64,000 nt of DNA, taken from assembly GCF_000520015.2 (NCBI RefSeq), contig NZ_CP007044.2, positions 620,001 to 684,000 of the forward strand, given 5' to 3'. This document shows, piece by piece, positions 33,576 to 43,020 of the stretch; the stretch's first letter is position 1; every line of letters begins with the position of its first letter. The translations under genes and the position numbers were made by a program. The notes beneath the pieces were generated by a model. That model worked only from the letters and a program-made list of their open reading frames with translations, was not told where the DNA came from and did not search any database. This stretch comes from Chania multitudinisentens RB-25. Lineage in GTDB: Bacteria; Pseudomonadota; Gammaproteobacteria; Enterobacterales; Enterobacteriaceae.

Positions 33576-34783
33576 AACGCTGGGCCACAATGGCCGCCAT
33601 CCTGCTGCTCGCGCTGGCCGCAGGTTTAAGTGGCCGCTATCAGGCGCTGAAGTTTTATCCTGCTTGGGATCAGCAGGTTTATCTCTGGCAAAGAGTCTGG
33701 ACGGCACAGCACGCCACCGCGTTGGCCGCAAGCCATGATTTATTTTCTACCCTGCGCGTGCTGGGGCTACAGGTACATCCGCGTGAGGGTTATCGCGAGA
33801 TTCCGGTTAATACACCGCTGCTGAAGCAAGATGGCCGCCCGCTGTGGCTAGTGGTGCGCCTGGATGGGCAATTGAAACAGTTGGATGAAACGGTTATTCG
33901 CCAGCGTCTGCTGCAACAGTTACAACGCTGGCAGGCCGCCGGATTGACGGTGGTCGGTGTGGAGATTGATCACGACGCCGCGGTCGCACGGCTGCCAGCA
34001 TACCAGCATTTTCTGCAACAACTGCGCCAGCAACTCCCAACGTCGCTGCAACTCGGTATCACTGCCCTGCCTGCCTGGATGGACTCCCCTGCATTATCCG
34101 GCGTTTTGCAGCAGACAGACAGTTCGGTGCTGCAAGTGCATGCGGTGTTATCTCCGCAACAAGGCTTATTCGATGGCCCTTTAGCACTGCGCTGGGCCAG
34201 CCAATACGCCCGCATCAGCACGAAACCCTTTCGCGTGGCTTTGCCTGCTTACGGTATGGGCCTGGTGGGGATTGATGCTCAGGGCGCACAAGTGGAAAGT
34301 GAAGTTTCTTTGCGTGTGGCCGGTGCCACACAGGAACTCAGCGTTGCCCCCCAACAAGTGGCTGATTTTCTGCGCCAGCTCGCCGCACGCAAACTACCGC
34401 GTTTACAAGGCATCATCTGGTTCCGCCTGCCGCTGGCGGACGATCGCCGAGCCTGGTCGCTCACCACCCTTCGAGCGGTGATCAATAACCAACCGCTTAC
34501 CGCCAGTTGGCAGGTAAAATTTCTTCCGCAGCAAAATGGGCTGTACGATCTACACATTTATAATGATGGGCCGGTGGATGCCCCACTGCCCCGTGAGATT
34601 GGCATTAATACGGGCAATTGCCTAGCAGCCGACGCCGTGGGAAATTACCGGCTGGAAACCACGGCAGAACAATTGCGTTTTATCCGCATCAGCAACGCTC
34701 AGTTACGGACCGGGCAATCCCGCCCATTGGGTTGGCTACGCTGCCAACAACTCACGCCAGGAGGCACTTATGTCACCCCATGA
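33572..34783 (+). CDS. DUF3142-domain protein
   Basis: 403 residues. An N-terminal hydrophobic stretch (about 7-20, LLLALAAGL) marks a signal anchor or signal peptide, so the protein faces the periplasm. The body resembles DUF3142 (a TIM-barrel-like fold related to glycoside hydrolases): LRVLGLQVHPREGYREIPVN, LTVVGVEIDHDAAVARLPAYQHFLQQLR, LGITALPAWMDSP, QVHAVLSPQQGLFDGPLALRWA, FRVALPAYG. Function unknown. Its start overlaps panM by 4 bp and its end overlaps the next gene by 14 bp, so the three are one transcription unit. Confidence 0.8.
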   Translation: MKRWATMAAILLLALAAGLSGRYQALKFYPAWDQQVYLWQRVWTAQHATALAASHDLFSTLRVLGLQVHPREGYREIPVNTPLLKQDGRPLWLVVRLDGQLKQLDETVIRQRLLQQLQRWQAAGLTVVGVEIDHDAAVARLPAYQHFLQQLRQQLPTSLQLGITALPAWMDSPALSGVLQQTDSSVLQVHAVLSPQQGLFDGPLALRWASQYARISTKPFRVALPAYGMGLVGIDAQGAQVESEVSLRVAGATQELSVAPQQVADFLRQLAARKLPRLQGIIWFRLPLADDRRAWSLTTLRAVINNQPLTASWQVKFLPQQNGLYDLHIYNDGPVDAPLPREIGINTGNCLAADAVGNYRLETTAEQLRFIRISNAQLRTGQSRPLGWLRCQQLTPGGTYVTP

Positions 34784-36797
34784 TTTGCGTTTAGCAAGGT
34801 TAACGTCGCTGATGACCGCCGTGTTGGTGATGCCGGTTAGCAGCCTGGCCTGCGGGCCAGACTTCCCGAATCGCCTGCTGCTCGATCGCCACAATACTCT
34901 GCTGTACATGCCGGAAGGCAACTTCGCTTTCGAAACCCACCGTCTGCTGGCGGTGGACCCACAGCTCCCTTTATGGAAAGCACCGCCACCGGAAACAGCG
35001 CCAAAACCCATGCCACAATCACCGCAAGAGCGAATGATCGGTCAAATGCGCGCCAGCAAGACCATTGAAGAAGCTAACGCGGTTGATACTCAAGGGCTAC
35101 CTGAGGCCGCACGGTTATACACTCTGGGCGCAGTGGCTTTTGCAGCAGAAGATCCCCGCGCTACCGAATACTTCCAGCAGGTGCTGGACTTGCCCGCTGC
35201 CGAGCAGGGAGATTGGCGGTTGCGGGCCCTGTATTCGCTTGGGCGGATAGAGATGGATGACCGTGGCACACCGGAAAACACCTACGGATCAACCGCTCCA
35301 GCGGTACAACATCCAGAAAAAGCCCAGCTTGATAAAGCGATTACCACTTTCCAGCAGGTGATCGACCAAGTGAAAAGCGGCGCAGCCGATCCCGATCAAC
35401 TGGCATTAAGCAGCCTAGGCCAACAAGCCCGTATACATCTGTGGCAAGGCGAAATTGCCCAAGCAGCGCGGTTGTATGCCCAGCAGGCAGCACAGGGCGA
35501 CAGCGATGGCAGCTTATCATTGCAATATGTCTCCAGTTACCTGATTAACCCAGAACACCTGAACGCGTTAAAACAAGCTATCCATGACCCCCTGGTTCAG
35601 CAACTGGTCACCATTGAGTTATTCGCTCGCAGCAGCAATTTGCAGATGAGCGATGGCACAGGGGAAAGCGCCAAACAGAGCATTGAGCGAATCCTGACCT
35701 TGTTGAATGAATCGGTGGAAAGTGGGTTCGCAGGCAGTGATCGGCTGGCAGCGTTGGCTTACCGTTCTGGGCAATACCCTATGGCAGCAAGCCTGCTGAA
35801 AAACGCTGGGGACAGCGGGTTAGCCTGGTGGCTACGCGCCAAGATGGCCCTGCGTGATGGTAATGTAGAAGTCGCCACCGCTGCCTATGCCAAGGCGGCA
35901 GCGGCTTTCCCTACCGATGAGGATTGGGGTCAACAACGTGACGATGATTACGTACCCGAAGTCATTATGCCAGATTGCCGAATTGCTGGTGAACAGGCCA
36001 TTCTGGCACTGAACCGTGGTGATTATTTGCAAGCGATGGAGCTAATGTATCGCGGCAAAGATAATTATTGGGCAGACATTGCTGATATCGCTGAACGGGT
36101 GCTGACCATTGATGAACTGAAAAGTTTTGTAGATAAGCATGCCCCTGCCGTACCACTGCAACCCGCGAAACCGGGGGAGTACAACTATCAACAGCGCCAA
36201 CGGAGCCAACTACGTGAACTGCTGGCACGCCGAATGATGCGTGCCGGACGTTATCAGGAAGCCGTCAATTACTTCGATCTTCCAGACTCCCGCCAAGCCG
36301 CACAGGAGTTTATCGCTCAACTGAAAGCGGCACAGGATAAAGCCGGAAGTAAGGAGGTTCGAGCCAAAGCCTACTATCAGGCGGCAGTATTGCTGCGCGA
36401 GCAAGGATTGGAGTTCACTGGCTATGAAATGACACCGGATTACGCCATCTATGGTGCGGGCTATTCCTATCTGGGAGATGCCTTCGATACTCGCGATCTG
36501 CAACACAAAAGCTGGATCAGTGCGGCGGAAGCAGCACGCGCAGCCAAATCGCTACCTGCGGTGGATGACCGCTTCCTGCACTATCGCTGGCAGGCTGTGG
36601 CGCTGGCAAAAAAAGCAGCCGACCTGCTGCCAGCCAAAAGCCAGGCCTATGCTGCCGTGCTGTGCAATGCCGCAAGCTGGGTGATTGCCCGCGATGCCAA
36701 AACCGGGCGAGCGTTATATCAGCGCTACATCAAAAACGGCACCCAGTACGATTGGTCAAGCCGCTTTGGCTATGACTGCCCGGCACCGGAGTTTTAA
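34770..36797 (+). CDS. Large exported protein of unknown function, partner of the DUF3142 protein
   Basis: 675 residues. Signal peptide about 1-27, ending in LACGPDFP; the Cys is placed like a lipobox but without the usual Leu at -3, so lipidation is doubtful. The rest is rich in Ala, Gln and Leu with repeated helix pairs (EYFQQVLDLPAAEQGDWRLRALYSLGRIEM, KAQLDKAITTFQQVIDQVK, EIAQAARLYAQQAAQG) that suggest TPR/Sel1-like repeats. No catalytic motif recognised. Overlaps the DUF3142 gene by 14 bp. The two probably act together in the cell envelope. Confidence 0.75.
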   Translation: MSPHDLRLARLTSLMTAVLVMPVSSLACGPDFPNRLLLDRHNTLLYMPEGNFAFETHRLLAVDPQLPLWKAPPPETAPKPMPQSPQERMIGQMRASKTIEEANAVDTQGLPEAARLYTLGAVAFAAEDPRATEYFQQVLDLPAAEQGDWRLRALYSLGRIEMDDRGTPENTYGSTAPAVQHPEKAQLDKAITTFQQVIDQVKSGAADPDQLALSSLGQQARIHLWQGEIAQAARLYAQQAAQGDSDGSLSLQYVSSYLINPEHLNALKQAIHDPLVQQLVTIELFARSSNLQMSDGTGESAKQSIERILTLLNESVESGFAGSDRLAALAYRSGQYPMAASLLKNAGDSGLAWWLRAKMALRDGNVEVATAAYAKAAAAFPTDEDWGQQRDDDYVPEVIMPDCRIAGEQAILALNRGDYLQAMELMYRGKDNYWADIADIAERVLTIDELKSFVDKHAPAVPLQPAKPGEYNYQQRQRSQLRELLARRMMRAGRYQEAVNYFDLPDSRQAAQEFIAQLKAAQDKAGSKEVRAKAYYQAAVLLREQGLEFTGYEMTPDYAIYGAGYSYLGDAFDTRDLQHKSWISAAEAARAAKSLPAVDDRFLHYRWQAVALAKKAADLLPAKSQAYAAVLCNAASWVIARDAKTGRALYQRYIKNGTQYDWSSRFGYDCPAPEF

Positions 36798-36851
36798 ATA
36801 GCCCTGGCAGACAGGTTCTTTTGACGGGTTTGCCAGCCAACAGACTTGAGG

Positions 36852-36881
36852 TAAGAACCGGACGCTGCGTTCCGGTTCTTA
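36852..36881. terminator. Bidirectional terminator
   Basis: A perfect 11-bp stem TAAGAACCGGA / TCCGGTTCTTA with an 8-nt loop, between the convergent envelope-protein gene and the HIUase gene. Confidence 0.7.
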
Positions 36882-36898
36882 TCGCCACCAAACGGGGC

Positions 36899-37339
36899 TC
36901 AACTGCCGCGATAGGTTGAGTAGCCAAAGTTACTCAACGTAATCGGCACATGGTAATGGCTGCTGCCATCTACCTGAAAAACAACCTCGATAAACGGGTA
37001 GAAGCTGTTTTGCTGCTGCTGTTTGAAATAGGGCTGAGTCAGGAATTTAAGTTTATAGATACCTGCGTTATCCTTCCCGGCCTGCTGTTCAAGGAACGTT
37101 TTAACTCTGCCATCTTTATCGGTAGTTCCTTGGCCAACCGCCCGCCAAGTTTCCTGCTTCCCTTCCCGATCTAACCGATAGAGCTCAATATCCACATTGC
37201 TTGCAGGGCGCCCCTGAGAGATATCGAGAATATGCGTACTGAGTTGGTACTGCACTTCAGCAGCCTGTATCGACCCCACCCACCACAGGAGACTACCCGC
37301 AAAGATAGCCGCCATCCGCCATGCCTTAATAATACCCAT
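36899..37339 (-). CDS. hiuH: Periplasmic 5-hydroxyisourate hydrolase (transthyretin-like)
   Basis: 146 residues with a signal peptide (cleaved near SIQA-AEVQ, residue 27). The family hallmarks are LSTHILDISQGRPASNVDIELY near the mature N-terminus (His36, Arg44) and the C-terminal tetrapeptide YRGS. HIUase hydrolyses 5-hydroxyisourate to OHCU in urate breakdown. Exported versions such as E. coli HiuH/YedX have an unclear periplasmic role. Single gene on the minus strand. Confidence 0.9.
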   Translation of the reverse strand: MGIIKAWRMAAIFAGSLLWWVGSIQAAEVQYQLSTHILDISQGRPASNVDIELYRLDREGKQETWRAVGQGTTDKDGRVKTFLEQQAGKDNAGIYKLKFLTQPYFKQQQQNSFYPFIEVVFQVDGSSHYHVPITLSNFGYSTYRGS

Positions 37340-37496
37340 GTTATCGCCCTTTTAAAGTGAATGAGGCCGTACCTCTTTATTACCCGTAGCGTTCCAGGTT
37401 CAATTTAGGAACACGGCCCCGATTTTATAATGCCCTCAGATATGCAATGAAAATAATACCTCTGCTATTTTTCATGGCAGAAAAGAGCTCTTCCAG

Positions 37497-38231
37497 TCAG
37501 CAACCTGGTTTTTGAGTACGATGGTTAATGGCACCGGCATCTTTCAACAATTTAACCATGTCTTGATGCCCACCATCGCAAGCGTAACTCAACGCACTCT
37601 GATCCAGCTCGGTACTCACCAGATTCAGATTCGCCCCTAAGCTAATCAGGTAATTAACAATGTCGATTCGGTTATTACTTGCTGCGATCATCACTAACGT
37701 TTCCCCCTGGCTATCCAAGGTCTGATCGTTAATATCAACTTTGTCCTTCAACAGGGGGTAAAGGTATTTCACCACTTCCACGTTCTTCCCTAACACGGCA
37801 GATTTTAAAGCGCTTTTCACATCTGCACGATCGGTGGCGAATAAGTCTGCCCCCTGCTTAACGAGATATTCCACCATATCCTGATAACCGATAAAGGCTG
37901 CCCAGCCCAGAGCCGTCTGGCCAAACATAGCTTCATCTTTTGCTTCCAGATTTTGCCCGGCGGCAACCTTTCTTTTCACCTCAGCCAGATTGCCTTTTTT
38001 TACCGCATCAAACCAGGCGGCGTCAGGGCCAACGGAGGGAATATAAAAAATGCGATGAGACAGTTTTTTATTGTTAGCCACATCGCGCATTTCTGTGTAG
38101 CTCAAACGATAGTCAGCCAATGCGGGTGGGTTTTCTGCATTTATTTGCTGAATAGTGACTTCTTTCGCTAAAACACTACAGGATATTATGGCAACAAGAC
38201 CGGCAATATATGCTGATTTACGAATAGACAT
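37497..38231 (-). CDS. Exported ankyrin-repeat protein
   Basis: 244 residues. Signal peptide (MSIRKSAYIAGLVAIISCSVLAKE). From about residue 85 there are four or five ankyrin repeats (GQTALGWAAFIGYQDMVEYLVKQGADLF; GETLVMIAASNNRIDIVNYLISLGANLN; DQSALSYACDGGHQDMVKLLKDAGA). Probably a periplasmic protein-interaction scaffold. Small exported ankyrin proteins sometimes act as immunity or anti-toxin partners or protect catalase-type enzymes, but nothing adjacent tells which. Confidence 0.85.
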   Translation of the reverse strand: MSIRKSAYIAGLVAIISCSVLAKEVTIQQINAENPPALADYRLSYTEMRDVANNKKLSHRIFYIPSVGPDAAWFDAVKKGNLAEVKRKVAAGQNLEAKDEAMFGQTALGWAAFIGYQDMVEYLVKQGADLFATDRADVKSALKSAVLGKNVEVVKYLYPLLKDKVDINDQTLDSQGETLVMIAASNNRIDIVNYLISLGANLNLVSTELDQSALSYACDGGHQDMVKLLKDAGAINHRTQKPGC

Positions 38232-38654
38232 GTATTTAATTCCCTTTTAAATTTTTTAAAGACAGTAATATTAATTTTTAAATATAATAAGGAAAGTGAG
38301 TATTACTGACAGCGTTGTTCAAATAAACTGTCGTTATTCATAGTCGTTCGGTAAAAATACACATTCCGAACTAAAAAGGTATCCTGCCTATTTACAATGT
38401 AATGTCAGTGGCAACGCGGATAAATATGGGATTAGCAGGTTAAAAATAGCAGCATTAGTAGGAATTTCCACACCCGATAAGTGAATAGTTAACCACTGCA
38501 TCAACCTACAAAATAATAAGGGATTTTCTTTAACGTGGCTATTACAGAGGAAAAGAGGTTTTTAACATCGGGATAAGCCTGTTTTAAAACCTACCCCGAT
38601 CAAATCAAAGCCCTGGCTTTGCAGCCAGGGCCGATAATGTTCAACAGATTATTA
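38232..38654. other. Intergenic region upstream of the ankyrin gene
   Basis: 423 bp, A+T-rich, with no plausible ORF on either strand. It must contain the ankyrin-gene promoter. The last 50 bp hold the rpoH terminator. Confidence 0.5.
38605..38630 (-). terminator. Intrinsic terminator after rpoH
   Basis: CCCTGGCT / AGCCAGGG perfect 8-bp stem. The minus strand continues CTTTGATTTG, 25 bp past the rpoH stop. Confidence 0.7.
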
Positions 38655-39512
38655 TTACGCTTCGATCGCCATTTTCAGTTTTTTCATGGCGTTCTTTTCG
38701 AGCTGGCGCACACGTTCGGCAGAAACGCCGTACTGATCGGCCAGTTCCTGCAACGTGGACTTGTTGTCATCGTCCAGCCAACGGGCACGGATGATATGCT
38801 GGCTGCGTTCGTCCAGACCTTCCAGCGCGTAGGCCAGTTTGTCTGCGGCGTTGCTTTCCCAATTATCTTCCTCAATCCCTTCGGCGAAGTCGGAGCTTTT
38901 ATCCTGCAGATACAGCACCGGGGCCATTGCCTGCCCATCACGCCCTTCATCTTCCGGCGTCGGGTCAAAGGTCATGTCCTGCGCAGCCATACGGGATTCC
39001 ATCTCACGCACGTCTTTACTGGTCACCCCTAGCTCGCGCGCCACCAGTTCTACTTCATCCTGATTGAACCAGCCCAGACGCTGCTTGGTTTTGCGCAGGT
39101 TAAAGAACAGCTTGCGCTGTGCTTTGGTGGTCGCCACTTTGACGATACGCCAGTTACGCAACACATATTCATGAATCTCTGCCTTAATCCAATGCACGGC
39201 AAAGGACACCAGGCGCACACCGACCTCTGGGTTGAAACGGCGCACCGCTTTCATCAGGCCGATATTCCCTTCCTGGATCAGATCCGCCTGTGGCAGACCA
39301 TATCCTGAATAATTACGAGCAATATGAGCGACAAAACGCAGGTGAGACAGGATGAGCAGCTTAGCCGCTTCCAGATCGCCCTGATAATGCAGCCGTTCAG
39401 CCAGCTCCAGCTCTTCCTCTGCCGTCAGCATCGGATAGGCATTAGCAGCCCGCAGATAAGCTTCCAAGCTACCCTGTGGGACTAAGGCTAAAGTTTGCAT
39501 TTCTTTAGTCAT
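38655..39512 (-). CDS. rpoH: RNA polymerase sigma-32 (heat-shock sigma factor)
   Basis: 285 residues. Region 2 (LLILSHLRFVAHIARNYSGYGLPQADLIQEGNIGLMKAVRRFNPEVGVRLVSFAVHWIKAEI), the sigma-32-specific RpoH box (QRKLFFNLRKTKQRLGWFNQDE) and region 4 (STLQELADQYGVSAERVRQLEKNAMKKLK) are all present. Directs transcription of chaperone and protease genes. The leader and first codons usually form an RNA thermometer. Neighbour of ftsX as in E. coli. Confidence 0.98.
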   Translation of the reverse strand: MTKEMQTLALVPQGSLEAYLRAANAYPMLTAEEELELAERLHYQGDLEAAKLLILSHLRFVAHIARNYSGYGLPQADLIQEGNIGLMKAVRRFNPEVGVRLVSFAVHWIKAEIHEYVLRNWRIVKVATTKAQRKLFFNLRKTKQRLGWFNQDEVELVARELGVTSKDVREMESRMAAQDMTFDPTPEDEGRDGQAMAPVLYLQDKSSDFAEGIEEDNWESNAADKLAYALEGLDERSQHIIRARWLDDDNKSTLQELADQYGVSAERVRQLEKNAMKKLKMAIEA

Positions 39513-39822
39513 TCAAACCCTCTCTTGATAAAACAGGTTATGCAGGTGATTTTTATGGCGGGGAATGGTCGATCTTACGGCAGTTGCTGTTGCAAAAGCG
39601 GTTCCACACGCCAGGCACCCTCACAGTCGCCGCTACTCTGACCGTTTTTCACCCTATTAGTTCACTGTTTTTCGATCATAGCTTTTACGACAATACGTCA
39701 AGCAAGCGCAGAATAATAGGGAATTTGTGCGTTACTAAGCAGAGAACGAATCACTTGCTGTTTGCAGACTCTTCTCCCGCAACACGGTAGATGCAGCAGG
39801 AAAAGAGTATATCAAAAAATCA
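39513..39822 (-). promoter_or_regulatory. rpoH promoter and leader region
   Basis: 310 bp between ftsX and rpoH without an ORF. A sigma-70-like pair, TTGACG (39696-39701) and TATGAT (39675-39680), has a short 15-bp spacer. The long leader (about 160 nt) is compatible with several promoters, as known for rpoH. AGAGAGGG is the ribosome-binding site. Confidence 0.45.
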
Positions 39823-40776
39823 TTATTGTGGCGTAAATCGGCGTAAATGTTGCACTGTGGCTAACCAGGCGGCAATCCAACCGATCATCGCGGCGATTAA
39901 CAGCAACAACAGAGCTTCATCCCAGCCTAGCCCATGCAGGGTAAAGGTTGTGCCAAAGACTTTTGCCACGCCCACCACCACGGACTCCAGCTTCCACACC
40001 AACGCTCCCGACAGGATCAACGACAACAACGCGCCGAAGAAACCGAGCATTGCGCCACCGTTCAAGAAAGGGCGCAAAATAAAACCGTCGGTCGCACCGA
40101 TCAGCTTCATCACGTTAATGGTATCCCGGCGGCTGAAAATACTCAGACGTACGCTGTTACCAATCACCAGGAATACCGCCACGATCATCAGTACACCAAT
40201 CATCGCCGCCACCTGGCCCACCAGCCCGGTTAACGCCGCCAAGCGGGCAAACCAACTGTCATCCATACGCACTTCATCCACGCCCTGCACCACCGCCACG
40301 CGATCGCGCAGGGTATTGAGCGTCTCGGCACTCTGAAAGTTCATCTTCGGGGTAATAATGGCCACTGCGGGCAGTGGATTCTCTTCCAGCATATCCAGCG
40401 CACCACCAAAACCAGACCAATTGCGGAATTCCCCGCGTGCTTCTTCACGCGACAGATAATTCACCTTTTCCACACCGGCTTCTGCCTTGATCACATCCAG
40501 CACTTTCACTGCTGCATCATCATCAAGAGATTTATCCAGATAAACCGTCAACTGTGGCGTCGGATACCACTGGGTGGCTGCCGTGCTGACGTTTTTCCAC
40601 ACGATATAACAGACACTGGGCAGCGTCAGGGAAATGGCAATCACCATCACCGTCAACAAGGTTGCCAACGGCTGGCGCAGCATATCTGCGATAGCGTTCA
40701 CCCAGGCATAACGCCACTGTTCACGCCAGCCGCCGCGTAGCGCTTTACTCTTGGCAGTGGTTGCCTTATTCACCAT
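39823..40776 (-). CDS. ftsX: Cell-division ABC-like membrane protein FtsX
   Basis: 317 residues. Cytosolic N-terminus, four membrane helices and a large periplasmic loop between TM1 and TM2 (about 70-180) that activates amidases through EnvC. Conserved blocks: QPLATLLTVMVIAISLTLPSVCY and RRDTINVMKLIGATDGFILRPFLNGGAMLGFFGA. Overlaps ftsE by 11 bp. Confidence 0.96.
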   Translation of the reverse strand: MVNKATTAKSKALRGGWREQWRYAWVNAIADMLRQPLATLLTVMVIAISLTLPSVCYIVWKNVSTAATQWYPTPQLTVYLDKSLDDDAAVKVLDVIKAEAGVEKVNYLSREEARGEFRNWSGFGGALDMLEENPLPAVAIITPKMNFQSAETLNTLRDRVAVVQGVDEVRMDDSWFARLAALTGLVGQVAAMIGVLMIVAVFLVIGNSVRLSIFSRRDTINVMKLIGATDGFILRPFLNGGAMLGFFGALLSLILSGALVWKLESVVVGVAKVFGTTFTLHGLGWDEALLLLLIAAMIGWIAAWLATVQHLRRFTPQ

Positions 40777-41437
40777 GATGAGTTCCCCCTGCCATACGGC
40801 CCTGGCTCAGCGTCAGGATGCGGTAGTTCCGGCGCGCAATCAGCCCGGTATCGTGAGTAGCCATCAGCACCGTTACCCCAACGCGGTTAAATTCTTCAAA
40901 CAGGCGCAGAATGCCTTCCGACAGCGCATCATCCAGGTTACCGGTCGGCTCATCTGCCAAGAGGACCGCAGGCTTGTTCACCACTGCGCGGGCAATACCG
41001 ATACGTTGTTGCTCACCGCCAGAAAGCTGGATGGGGAAGTTCTTCGCTTTATCCAGCAACCCGACCTTGTCCAGCGCAGCTGACACACGGCGGCGGATAT
41101 CTTCGGTGCTGGCACCGGCGATCACCAGCGGCATTGCCACATTGTCATACACCGTGCGATCCATCAGCAGATGATGATCCTGAAAAATCATGCCAATCTG
41201 GCGGCGCAAAAAGGGCACCTCGCGGCTTTTCAATCGGCTGATATCATGCCCGCTGAACCAGATATGCCCAGCGCTTGGTCGTTCGATACCACAAATCAGT
41301 TTCAGTAGGGTACTCTTCCCTGCGCCAGAATGGCCGGTCAGAAACGCCATTTCTGCCGGGCGCAGATGGAAATCGACCCCTTGCAGCGCCTGCCGTCCGC
41401 CCAGATAAGCTTTACTGACCTGTTCAAAGCGAATCAT
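40766..41437 (-). CDS. ftsE: Cell-division ATP-binding protein FtsE
   Basis: A 223-residue ATPase of the FtsEX complex that gates septal peptidoglycan hydrolysis. Walker A GHSGAGKSTLLKLI, signature LSGGEQQRIGIARAVVNKP, Walker B LLADEPTGNLDD. Sits 5 bp after ftsY. Confidence 0.97.
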   Translation of the reverse strand: MIRFEQVSKAYLGGRQALQGVDFHLRPAEMAFLTGHSGAGKSTLLKLICGIERPSAGHIWFSGHDISRLKSREVPFLRRQIGMIFQDHHLLMDRTVYDNVAMPLVIAGASTEDIRRRVSAALDKVGLLDKAKNFPIQLSGGEQQRIGIARAVVNKPAVLLADEPTGNLDDALSEGILRLFEEFNRVGVTVLMATHDTGLIARRNYRILTLSQGRMAGGTHHGE

Positions 41438-41442
41438 CCGTA

Positions 41443-42777
41443 TTAATCCTCTCGGGCAAATAGTGCCTCAATAAAATCGTCAGCCTTAAACGGCCGCAAA
41501 TCGTCAATACCTTCACCAACGCCGATATAACGAATCGGGATACTGAACTGATCGGCAATAGCGAAGATCACCCCACCTTTAGCAGTACCGTCCAGTTTAG
41601 TCAGTGCAATGCCGGTTAAACCTACGGCTTCATTAAATAATTTCGCCTGACTGACCGCATTCTGACCGGTGCTGGCATCCAGAGTCAGCATAACCTCATG
41701 GGGGGCCTGCTCGTCCAGTTTTTTCATGACGCGCACGATCTTCTTCAACTCTTCCATCAGGTGCGCTTTGTTCTGCAAACGGCCCGCGGTATCAGCGATC
41801 AGCACGTCGATATTACGCGCTTTGGCCGCCTGCACCGCGTCAAAAATCACCGATGCGGAATCCGCACCAGTATGCTGGGCTATCACCGGGATCCGGTTGC
41901 GTTCACCCCAGACCTGCAACTGCTCCACCGCCGCAGCACGGAAGGTATCGCCTGCCGCCAGCATCACCGATTTGCCTTCGGCCTGGAACTGACGCGCCAA
42001 TTTGCCGATGGTGGTGGTTTTACCCACGCCGTTAACTCCCACCATCAGGATCACAAACGGCGTTTTACCGCCGACATCCAACGGCTGATCCACCTTAGCC
42101 AGAATGCCGGTCATCTCTTCTTTCAGCTTGCCGTACAAGGCCTCGGCATCGTTCAACTGCTTGCGGCTGGCGTGCTGGGTGAGGGATTCAATGATTTTAC
42201 GCGTGGTTTCCACCCCCACATCGGCAACCAGTAATTGTTCTTCCAGCTCATCAAACAGGTCGTCATCGATCTTTTTTCCACGAAACAGACCGATAAAACC
42301 GGAGCCCAGATTCTGTTTGGTTTTCAGCAGGCTGCGCTTCAGCCGTGTGAAGAACCCCTCTTTGGTCGGGCGTTCCTGTTCCTGCGTCACCGCCGGGGCT
42401 TGCAGCGCGGTGATTTCTGCCGGGCTTTCACTCGCTTCCGCTGTGACAAGCGGCTCTGGTTCAGGCTCAGCAACGGGTTCAATAAGAGGTTCTATCTCTT
42501 GCGTGGACTCTTCCAGCACGACAGGATGTTCGACCAGCGCTGGGATATTTTCGGCGATCGGCTCACCGTTCAGGCTGGCATCCCACTCCCCTGGAGTATC
42601 TTTGAGATCGGCAAGCTCGGACTCCTGAGCGGGGAACTTATCGTCCAGTTTAGGGGCAACCGGCGTTTCTGTAGCCTGATGTTCTGTCTGCTCAACAGTG
42701 GATTCAGGTTGCTGCTCTTCTTCTTTCTGGCTAAAACCCAGCCAGGAAAAAAAACCACGTTTCTTATCTTTTGCCAT
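41443..42777 (-). CDS. ftsY: Signal recognition particle receptor FtsY
   Basis: 444 residues. An acidic, variable A domain (about 1-140, Glu/Pro-rich) precedes the NG GTPase domain: FFTRLKRSLLKTKQNLGSGF, G1 GVNGVGKTTTIGKLA, G3 DTAGR, TLDASTGQNA and G4 TKLDGTAKGG. It docks SRP-ribosome complexes at SecYEG. First gene of ftsYEX. Confidence 0.97.
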   Translation of the reverse strand: MAKDKKRGFFSWLGFSQKEEEQQPESTVEQTEHQATETPVAPKLDDKFPAQESELADLKDTPGEWDASLNGEPIAENIPALVEHPVVLEESTQEIEPLIEPVAEPEPEPLVTAEASESPAEITALQAPAVTQEQERPTKEGFFTRLKRSLLKTKQNLGSGFIGLFRGKKIDDDLFDELEEQLLVADVGVETTRKIIESLTQHASRKQLNDAEALYGKLKEEMTGILAKVDQPLDVGGKTPFVILMVGVNGVGKTTTIGKLARQFQAEGKSVMLAAGDTFRAAAVEQLQVWGERNRIPVIAQHTGADSASVIFDAVQAAKARNIDVLIADTAGRLQNKAHLMEELKKIVRVMKKLDEQAPHEVMLTLDASTGQNAVSQAKLFNEAVGLTGIALTKLDGTAKGGVIFAIADQFSIPIRYIGVGEGIDDLRPFKADDFIEALFARED

Positions 42778-42809
42778 GTATTGCCTCTACTCCGTACCGA
42801 TGGCTGGTC

Positions 42810-42857
42810 TACCCTTATTACTTGAAGTTACAGGCGTGTCAGCCGCATCTGGGTATA
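42810..42857. repeat. Short palindromic intergenic repeat, degenerate
   Basis: TACCC-TTATTACTTGAAGTTACAG...GGGTATA: outer TACCC/GGGTA ends and a CTTGAAGTTACAG core like the other copies. Lies between the divergent ftsY and rsmD genes. Confidence 0.4.
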
Positions 42858-43020
42858 ATAAATGCGAAAAATTAATTTGCCGAGTCTATCACTTTCCCTC
42901 GCACAGCAACACGCATCGGATAGGCTTTCCAGAGCAACAGCGTTTTACCGTTTCCCCCGGCGCGCCACATCGGTAGAATGCTCGTCACTTTTGTTAACTC
43001 CGGTACGCATTCAATTATCT

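Noticed and set aside
38619..39032. 137-codon plus-strand ORF opposite rpoH
   Set aside because: Antisense to rpoH, begins in the terminator region and has no homology.
42235..42825. 196-codon plus-strand ORF opposite ftsY
   Set aside because: Mirrors the biased Glu/Pro-rich A domain of FtsY; no start signal and no family.
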